Below, one piece after another: positions 15,464 to 20,605 of a stretch of 20,605 nucleotides of DNA (within the stretch, counting starts at the first letter, position 1; each line of letters starts with the position of its first letter). Origin of the DNA: a virus; IMG/VR virus record IMGVR_UViG_3300025010_000268, positions 1 through 20,605 of that record. One strand, given 5' to 3'. The position numbers were made by a program, and so were the translations under genes. The notes below the pieces were generated by a model that saw only the letters and a list, made by a program, of their open reading frames with translations, ran no database searches and was not told the origin of the DNA.

Positions 15464-16162
15464 TTATTTAAGAATCGTGTGCATACCATCAGCAATGGCA
15501 CTCATTGCTGTAATAGCTGCGGTATCCATATTAAGCAACGATGCCGTATACAGCATTGCATTGGAAATAACCACTGAAGTTTCAGCCCCCTTTGCTGTGT
15601 CCCCCACACCAGTAAAAATGTCCTTATCCAAGATATACTTTGCAGTAGAGAACGGAGAAGAGGTTCCCGTTTTAATGTAAACATTGGTAAATCGGGCAAC
15701 TGTAAAAGTAGCTACAGCTACAGCAGTGGTAAAAGTAATCTTGTCCATATGTGGATAGGTATCCACATCAATTTCAGTAATAGCTCCACCGTCATGAACA
15801 ACAGCAGTACCAGAGTTATCATTAACCAGTATTAAAGACTGGCCTACAACAAACTTGTACCCATCTCCTTTCGGTACGTAAACAACTGTTCCAGTATCGG
15901 GTACATCAGCAACAGCGTAAACACGGGCGGGCATCACTGTTTTATGTGCCGGAGTAGTAGTAGCGGCATACGGAACCAAATCACCAGATACTGGCTCAAC
16001 AGCCATTACCTGACCAGCCCTCAGTACACCAAAACCACCAAGAACATGCTTGTCTTTGATCAGGGCAATCTCCCGAAGACTATAGAAAAGTCGTTTCTGA
16101 CCAGGAGTTTCCCCACCGTGATTAACTTGCGGAGTGCTTCCACCTAAACCCATTTCTACCAT
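15464..16162 (-). CDS. Head decoration protein, gpD-like with an inserted beta module
   Basis: This is a likely capsid-stabilising protein bound to the outside of the expanded head. The start at ATG 16162 (232 aa) is chosen because GGAGG lies eight bases upstream; a TTG at 16177 lies upstream of that site and is rejected. Residues about 41-85 (VLRAGQVMAV, LVPYA, ARVYAVADV) and the C-terminal segment from about 175 (YILDKDIFTG through to MHTILK) resemble the two halves of a lambda gpD-like fold. Between them, at about residues 92-166, lies an extra beta-rich stretch (FVVGQSLILVNDN, GGAITEIDV, then alternating hydrophobic residues). This stretch looks like modules in the capsid and 334-aa proteins. 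Lambda gpD is only 110 aa, so the extra length is largely this insertion. Position between scaffold and major capsid gene matches D in lambda. The family call rests on order and motif resemblance. Confidence 0.68.
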   Translation of the reverse strand: MVEMGLGGSTPQVNHGGETPGQKRLFYSLREIALIKDKHVLGGFGVLRAGQVMAVEPVSGDLVPYAATTTPAHKTVMPARVYAVADVPDTGTVVYVPKGDGYKFVVGQSLILVNDNSGTAVVHDGGAITEIDVDTYPHMDKITFTTAVAVATFTVARFTNVYIKTGTSSPFSTAKYILDKDIFTGVGDTAKGAETSVVISNAMLYTASLLNMDTAAITAMSAIADGMHTILK

Positions 16163-16176
16163 TGTAAATTCCTCCA

Positions 16177-16205
16177 ATTATATAATCGTTATTTTTAGTT
16201 GACAA
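16177..16205 (-). promoter_or_regulatory. Promoter-like sequence before the decoration gene
   Basis: On the minus strand, TTGTCA at 16205-16200 (5/6 to -35) is followed by exactly 17 bases and then TATAAT at 16182-16177 (6/6 to -10). The predicted start, near 16170, would fall just after the GGAGG ribosome binding site (16175-16171) of the decoration gene. Such a transcript would serve the major capsid gene but leave the decoration gene with an 8-base leader lacking its ribosome binding site. The match is strong, but this geometry and the local AT-richness make function uncertain. Confidence 0.35.
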
Positions 16206-16722
16206 GGCTGGCCAAATGGGCAACTACATCATCGGTCTTCCCATCATCAGTTTTGTCCTCAAGCCCTTCTTTGCTACCAATTCCTTTTATAGAACTGGAA
16301 GAATCTTCCCACTCAGCAACTTCTGATTTTGCAGCAGCGGTAAAAGCATCTGCATCCAGTTTGCCTTCAACCACAAACTTTGAATGATCCAGCAATGCAC
16401 GTACTTTCTTATGAAGATGATTCGGAACGGTACTTGAAGCCAGAGTCTCGGAAACAATAGCGTTTGCAGTAGCAACCATATTCTGTTCTTCCTGCATTGC
16501 TTCTTTCTTCTGGTATGCCTTGATCTGGTCAGTCATATCCTTATTGGAAGCGACCAACTTATCATTATCTTCCTTCAGGGAAGCAATAATTTTATCCTTG
16601 GAGGCAACAATCTCTTCGGATTCTTTCACTGCGGCAGCAGCACCAGCATTGAAAATATCATCATAAATACTCGGGTTGTCTTCTTTCAAGGATACGGCTG
16701 TACCCTCATACTTTTTCGGCAT
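16195..16722 (-). CDS. Nested in-frame capsid scaffold protein (Nu3-like)
   Basis: This is a predicted 175-aa protein made from an internal ATG within the protease gene, in the same frame and ending at the same stop. The internal ATG at 16722-16720 is preceded by AAAGGAGG at 16737-16730 with a 7-base spacer. This is one of the best ribosome binding sites in the window, and one that a mere coding stretch would not need. The product begins MPKKYEGTAVSLKED and is acidic, alanine-rich and predicted helical/coiled coil (around KDKIIASLKEDNDKLVASN), as expected for an internal scaffold that directs capsid assembly and is then removed. In lambda, Nu3 is made the same way from the 3' part of C. Placement just before decoration and capsid genes fits. 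What is seen is the start signal and composition; the role is inferred by analogy. Confidence 0.75.
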   Translation of the reverse strand: MPKKYEGTAVSLKEDNPSIYDDIFNAGAAAAVKESEEIVASKDKIIASLKEDNDKLVASNKDMTDQIKAYQKKEAMQEEQNMVATANAIVSETLASSTVPNHLHKKVRALLDHSKFVVEGKLDADAFTAAAKSEVAEWEDSSSSIKGIGSKEGLEDKTDDGKTDDVVAHLASLVN

Positions 16723-17535
16723 GGAATTTCCTCCTTTGCTCTTTTCGGACAGAAGTTCCTCAAAGGAACCAATTCGGTCAGCCATGCCTGCTTTTACGGC
16801 ATCTGACCCCACCAATATACCACCTTTTCCAAAATCCTTCGTGACCACTGATGGCGTCACATTCCTAAATTCGGCTACTGAAGAAATGAACACACCGGCA
16901 AGAGCATCCAGTTCCTCTACTACTACGGCTTTCCCCTCTTTAGTGGTGTAATCCACTCGTTTATTAGGGGAAGCTGTATTGACAATTTCTATTGGATCCC
17001 CTTCGCTTTTAGGCGGGAGACCAACAACAACTCCAATGCTTCCAACTCTGGCAGTGGCATCAATAGTAACATCCGAACAGGAAGAAAGCAACCAATAACC
17101 AGCAGAAGCAGCAGTTCCACCTGAATAACCATGTATAGGCTTATCAGCGGAATAGCTTCTGATCATATTGGCAAGTTCATTTATACCAGTAACGTGACCA
17201 CCAGGGGAATCAACATTCAGGATAATACTGTTTACTTCATCATCTTCCATGGCAACAGTCAAATCTCTTGCTATGGATTCAACAGAAGTAGCTCCACAGT
17301 ATTCAGTCATCAAATTGGCTTTTGGGAAAATAGGACCAGAAACAGGGATAATTGCAACCCCATCTCTTACTGTTGCCCGTTCAGCATTGATTAATGGCTG
17401 GGCAAATCTGGCCTGTACAGCTTCAATATCAACTTCTCGGTTAGAAATTTCAATCATTGTCAACAGCATTTCCTGGGTGATTAACCAGGGACGGTTAAAC
17501 AGTTGGGCGAAAATCCTGTCATATTTTTTGGTCAT
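16195..17535 (-). CDS. Head maturation protease, S49/SppA-like (lambda gpC-like), with C-terminal scaffold region
   Basis: This serine protease acts inside the procapsid and cleaves itself, scaffold and possibly portal during head maturation. The ATG at 17535 is chosen (446 aa) because GGAGG ends five bases upstream of it; an ATG four codons earlier has no ribosome binding site. In this numbering, DSPGG at 109-113 is the conserved glycine motif of the S49 fold. Ser144 in TAASAGYW is the likely nucleophile. Lys192 in NKRVDY, 48 residues later, is the likely general base, close to the 52-residue spacing known for Bacillus SppA. The last 175 residues form a charged, helical, Glu/Lys/Asp-rich scaffold-like region with its own start at M272. 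Length is close to lambda gpC (439 aa), which contains Nu3 in the same way. The catalytic Lys is assigned by spacing and is less certain than the Ser. Confidence 0.88.
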   Translation of the reverse strand: MTKKYDRIFAQLFNRPWLITQEMLLTMIEISNREVDIEAVQARFAQPLINAERATVRDGVAIIPVSGPIFPKANLMTEYCGATSVESIARDLTVAMEDDEVNSIILNVDSPGGHVTGINELANMIRSYSADKPIHGYSGGTAASAGYWLLSSCSDVTIDATARVGSIGVVVGLPPKSEGDPIEIVNTASPNKRVDYTTKEGKAVVVEELDALAGVFISSVAEFRNVTPSVVTKDFGKGGILVGSDAVKAGMADRIGSFEELLSEKSKGGNSMPKKYEGTAVSLKEDNPSIYDDIFNAGAAAAVKESEEIVASKDKIIASLKEDNDKLVASNKDMTDQIKAYQKKEAMQEEQNMVATANAIVSETLASSTVPNHLHKKVRALLDHSKFVVEGKLDADAFTAAAKSEVAEWEDSSSSIKGIGSKEGLEDKTDDGKTDDVVAHLASLVN

Positions 17536-17565
17536 TCGTTCCTCCATATCCGTGGGGTTTTGCTA

Positions 17566-17594
17566 ATCATATAGGGATGTTTTTGTAATGTCAA
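17566..17594 (-). promoter_or_regulatory. Predicted sigma70-type promoter upstream of the protease/scaffold/capsid genes
   Basis: Read on the minus strand, TTGACA lies at 17594-17589 (6/6 match to the -35 consensus). An exactly 17-base spacer follows, then TATGAT at 17571-17566 (5/6 match to the -10 consensus). The expected transcription start is near 17559. This leaves a leader of about 24 nt that still contains the GGAGG ribosome binding site of the protease gene starting at 17535. The element sits in the only gap between portal and protease, and its -35 box overlaps the portal TGA stop. Function is inferred from the consensus match only. Confidence 0.55.
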
Positions 17595-19249
17595 GTGTTT
17601 TCCTCCGTATCCTTTGATTTTTTATTAGGGGAATTTGGTGTTTTATCTCCCTTATCGGGATTATTCTTCGGATCCTTTGTTTCTCCACCACCTTCCTGAA
17701 GGGATTCAAGTTCGATTGTAGTTGGCAAATCAGGGTAGTTTTCGTCTTCGGTTGCCCGTTGCAGTCTTTTCTTTTTGTAATTACCAATACCAAGTTTTCT
17801 TGCAACCTCTTCATGAGGAATACCAAGAACTTCAATAAGAGACGGATGCTTCACACCAAGAAGGGCAGAGGCTTTCATATCCATATCAGAGATATCAGAG
17901 ATGGGATATTCAATTGAGATTAGATCATGGGCAAGTTTCTGAACCTTTTTCTTTATCGGTTTCTTGTCCTTAAAATCTACCACCTCTTCCACAGAGTATT
18001 CTAGTTTAAACTCTGGTAACACAGCATTCCTTAAAAGGAACAATGGTCTCCAGAAATCGTACTTCAGGAACCGATCAAAATAAGCAATTTGGTCATGTAT
18101 CCTGTCAGCAGCAGGGCCACGGGAAGCTTTAACACCAGAGAAGGTGGAACCTTTTGTAGCACCGGTTACCATATCTTCAGGTTTATTCAATCCAGAAATA
18201 ACCATTCCCATAATATCTGTGTCTGCATCAGATATCTTTGGAAGGTTTGGATTAATGCATTCCAGCTTTATACCAGGAGGAAGGACAATTGTACCACCAG
18301 GCTTTTTCTTTGCAAACAATCCAGTATTTTTCTTCTGATCATCGGTTAACTTCAACCAGGTTCTAAAAGACTTTGCATCCTCGATATAGGCAACCCACAA
18401 ATAAGAGCCACTTGACTTCTTATGGTCTATTTCCCATTTCTTCAAATTCTCATAGTGGGATAACCAAACAAGAGTAGTTCTTATATGGGAAACATTTCTT
18501 GTGGTAAAAAATCCCTTATCCCATTCAACAATAAATTGATTGTATCCACCTAACTTGGAAAATTTCCTTGATCTGGATTTTGCACCAGAAAGTTTCTTCT
18601 CAGTAATAGAACTACATTTGTACTGTTTCCAGTAAGAAGCATACTCAGGGAAATAGGCTATATTAATGGACGGTATAACAATTGTTCCACTGGGGGTTTC
18701 TTCCAATTCACTATCTTTCAAATCAAATTCATAAAATAACGGGAAACCTGCTTTCCTTTTGTGGAAGTAGATACCGGACTGTTTATGTCCAGTAGGAGCC
18801 AAAGTACGTGGGCTCATAAAATCTATTTCCACAAACCCATCATTATGCAGAGTAAAGCATAGGAACAGTTCCCCTTCTATTCCTGAACGGGCGACATGCT
18901 TGGGTAAGTTCTTGTACAAGGCATTTCTTGGATCTTCAATATGGGCCTTCATTACTTCAGCAACTTTAGGTTGGTCAGAATCCATATTAAAGCCGAACCC
19001 AGTAAGATTACCCATGTAATCCTGAATATGGGTATTGATCTGCGGATTCTCAAGAAACTTTCTCCAACAAAGTTCCTGCAACTCTCTAAAGTTGGTATAA
19101 TCAGAAGCACCTGAAATTGGAAAACCATCTTCGTCTACTACATGGGTACCTTCCCCTGTGTAATTGGACCATGGCATGGAAGCAGCCAATTCACCAAGCA
19201 CTTCATCGGGCAAATCATCTATAATCTGGTCAATCTCCATTTGTTCCAT
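17591..19249 (-). CDS. Portal protein (lambda gpB-like)
   Basis: This is the dodecameric portal at the unique capsid vertex, through which DNA is pumped and to which the tail joins. It is 552 aa, close to lambda gpB (533 aa). The ATG overlaps the terminase stop by one base. The N-terminal part includes a segment typical of lambda-class portals, with FLENPQINTHIQDYMGN near residues 65-82. Around residues 353-410, GLNKPEDMV, a STFSGVKASRGP stretch and a following amphipathic helix match the portal stem and crown region. The last 35-40 residues are hydrophilic, of low complexity and rich in K, D, N and P, and probably disordered. The gene lies directly between terminase and capsid protease, the normal position. 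Its stop codon lies within the -35 box of a predicted promoter for the genes that follow. A 90-aa frame overlapping its 3' end is a shadow. Confidence 0.9.
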   Translation of the reverse strand: MEQMEIDQIIDDLPDEVLGELAASMPWSNYTGEGTHVVDEDGFPISGASDYTNFRELQELCWRKFLENPQINTHIQDYMGNLTGFGFNMDSDQPKVAEVMKAHIEDPRNALYKNLPKHVARSGIEGELFLCFTLHNDGFVEIDFMSPRTLAPTGHKQSGIYFHKRKAGFPLFYEFDLKDSELEETPSGTIVIPSINIAYFPEYASYWKQYKCSSITEKKLSGAKSRSRKFSKLGGYNQFIVEWDKGFFTTRNVSHIRTTLVWLSHYENLKKWEIDHKKSSGSYLWVAYIEDAKSFRTWLKLTDDQKKNTGLFAKKKPGGTIVLPPGIKLECINPNLPKISDADTDIMGMVISGLNKPEDMVTGATKGSTFSGVKASRGPAADRIHDQIAYFDRFLKYDFWRPLFLLRNAVLPEFKLEYSVEEVVDFKDKKPIKKKVQKLAHDLISIEYPISDISDMDMKASALLGVKHPSLIEVLGIPHEEVARKLGIGNYKKKRLQRATEDENYPDLPTTIELESLQEGGGETKDPKNNPDKGDKTPNSPNKKSKDTEENT

Positions 19250-20605
19250 TAGTAATCCCCTTTTGTCTGTTCGTAATACATGGTGCCAAAGTTAAGTTCT
19301 ATGGTTCTAGTCCTAAAATCTTCAGGTCCAAGATTCCTTCCACCATAAACGGAGTTGGCTAAACTATAAATAGCGTCATCTTGGATACCCCATTTCTCAG
19401 TCTTTTCAGGGGAACCGTACCATTTCTTATGTGGATTATGGTCAAATCTCTTTGCTTCTTCTTCAAGAATATCTGGGCCTTTGGCTCCTGGTACATACAC
19501 TTTGGGTGTTTTAAATAAGCCATTTTTGTACAAAGAGTACAGTTCCGAGAACATCTGTCGTTGTCTGTCATAGGTTGGGGAAATAACTTCCAAAGCAATG
19601 TCATTCTCCCCACACCATTCTCCCATGTCCCACATACCCCATCTTTCTGAGCATAAAGTATCGATACCGTCAAATACATCAGACATTTTCTTTAAAACGT
19701 CTTTGATATCATTCAAATCATTGCTGGTAACGTGTGCCAAATGCATTAAAAAGTAGATATACTTCTTTACGGAACCATCTTCCAGGTAAGAATCAGGATT
19801 ATTCTTGCTGTTTGGTAAGCCTTTGGCAGTCAAAGTAAGGATAGTTTTGGCTCCTGCCATCTTGTTTAACTTCAATGGATCTGCTCTATCTATCCCTGCA
19901 CACAGTGCCCAATCAGTCTTATATATGTCGGTTAAACGCTGCAAATCACTTAAATCAGTCATTTTGGCATGCATGGAACCATCATGTAAAACGTATATTT
20001 GGTCGATTTTCATCAATTCTTTTTGCAAATATGGGGCACTTTGGGTCCTTTCCCGACCTATTTTCTCGTCCCGATCCCCTACTACCTCCATTTTTTGGAT
20101 AGTTTTTATAGTCTCCACCAGCTGGTTCTGCATTCCAAGCGTGTTATTAACCCCAATATAGTGGGTCGCTGCAACCAAATCAGCAGTAAACATAGCTTTA
20201 CTGCCCGCATCCCACGTATTTTTGAAGTAACGGGCAAAGTCTGCTTCGGGAAACTTAGCTTTGTAGGAATCAAGTTGCTGTTGGGTCATCTGGGGGTTCC
20301 AGAAGTCCTTAAAATCCCCTTCTGGACTGCAACGGAAGTGAAAGAATAGGGCTGGATCTTCACCACGAGTATATGTCTGGTACAGTTTATACAATATGTG
20401 ACTTTTCTCGGATACGGTACTGTCAATAACACCTAAAGCATTGGGTATATTACGGATACTACCATCCAACTGTACAAAGAACTTCGGATTGTTCATGTCG
20501 AACATTTCCGAGAAGGTATATCCAGATACGTTCGACACAATACCACTGAAGGAGGAGATACTTTTAATGAAAGAGCCAATGTTACCACTCTTGTCTCTTT
20601 CATTA
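19249..20605 (-). CDS. Terminase large subunit, 3' part (5' end outside window)
   Basis: This is the ATP-driven DNA packaging motor and headful/cos nuclease, which docks on the portal. The frame stays open to the right edge of the window, giving about 451 visible residues. A GTG at 20538 could be read as a start, but it has no Shine-Dalgarno sequence and open reading frame continues upstream, so the gene is partial and its Walker A region is missing. Numbered from that GTG, the stretch around residues 20-56 (FFVQLDGS, then GVIDST) looks like the end of the ATPase domain. The RNase H-like nuclease domain follows: GIDRAD at 215-220 (first acidic cluster), SERWGMWDMGEW at 298-309 (second), and WGIQDDA near 383-389 (last acidic pair). 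The stop TAA shares its last A with the portal ATG (TAATG), so the two are translationally coupled. No gpW-like joining gene lies between them. Family assignment rests on these motifs and on context. Confidence 0.85.
   Translation of the reverse strand, partial: NERDKSGNIGSFIKSISSFSGIVSNVSGYTFSEMFDMNNPKFFVQLDGSIRNIPNALGVIDSTVSEKSHILYKLYQTYTRGEDPALFFHFRCSPEGDFKDFWNPQMTQQQLDSYKAKFPEADFARYFKNTWDAGSKAMFTADLVAATHYIGVNNTLGMQNQLVETIKTIQKMEVVGDRDEKIGRERTQSAPYLQKELMKIDQIYVLHDGSMHAKMTDLSDLQRLTDIYKTDWALCAGIDRADPLKLNKMAGAKTILTLTAKGLPNSKNNPDSYLEDGSVKKYIYFLMHLAHVTSNDLNDIKDVLKKMSDVFDGIDTLCSERWGMWDMGEWCGENDIALEVISPTYDRQRQMFSELYSLYKNGLFKTPKVYVPGAKGPDILEEEAKRFDHNPHKKWYGSPEKTEKWGIQDDAIYSLANSVYGGRNLGPEDFRTRTIELNFGTMYYEQTKGDY

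Noticed and set aside
17563-17835. 90-aa minus-strand frame overlapping the portal 3' end
   Set aside because: It overlaps the portal coding sequence in another frame, has low-complexity composition from the Lys/Asn-rich tail, and has no ribosome binding site.
20536-20538. GTG at 20538 as the real terminase start
   Set aside because: There is no Shine-Dalgarno sequence before it, the frame continues upstream to the window edge, and the protein would lack the ATPase N-terminal half.

Overview
The window is one contiguous, minus-strand structural (late) gene block of a tailed phage or prophage with a long non-contractile (siphovirus) tail. Every credible gene reads right to left, with almost no non-coding DNA. 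No tRNA, rRNA, insertion sequence, integrase, lysis gene, CRISPR array or bacterial housekeeping gene is visible. The base composition looks moderately AT-rich. The gene order matches the lambda head-tail order closely (A-B-C/Nu3-D-E-FI-FII-Z-U-V-G/T-H), which suggests a phage of a Gram-negative bacterium. The host cannot be named from this sequence.

Head region (about 13.4-20.6 kb): the 3' part of the large terminase, portal, an S49-family capsid protease with a nested scaffold start, a gpD-like decoration protein, the lambda E-type major capsid protein, and two small head/connector proteins. Neck and tail region (about 2.2-13.4 kb): head closure, gpZ/HK97 gp10-like protein, an unknown 69-aa protein, tail terminator, a small four-cysteine Com-like protein, major tail tube protein, tail assembly chaperone, and a very large tape measure protein (2346 aa), implying a tail of roughly 350 nm. 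Tail-tip side (1-2.2 kb): three proteins of uncertain role (130, 334 and 250 aa), with a fourth gene starting at the window edge.

Two translation modes are visible. Most low-copy proteins are chained by TAATG or ATGA overlaps. The high-copy proteins (protease, scaffold, decoration, capsid, tail tube) and the chaperone have their own strong GGAGG/AAGGAG ribosome binding sites. A near-consensus sigma70-type promoter (TTGACA, 17 bp, TATGAT) lies between portal and protease and could boost the capsid genes. A second promoter-like sequence precedes the decoration gene, and a 9-bp hairpin separates tail tube from chaperone.

The main observations for follow-up are: (1) the in-frame nested scaffold start; (2) the internal promoter(s); (3) a beta-rich domain shared by the tail tube protein and the 334-aa protein; (4) a second beta-rich module that seems to be inserted in capsid, decoration and 334-aa proteins; (5) a Com-like cysteine protein inside a tail operon. 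I see no wholly new defence or mobile system here; the novelty is in modular virion decoration and expression control.
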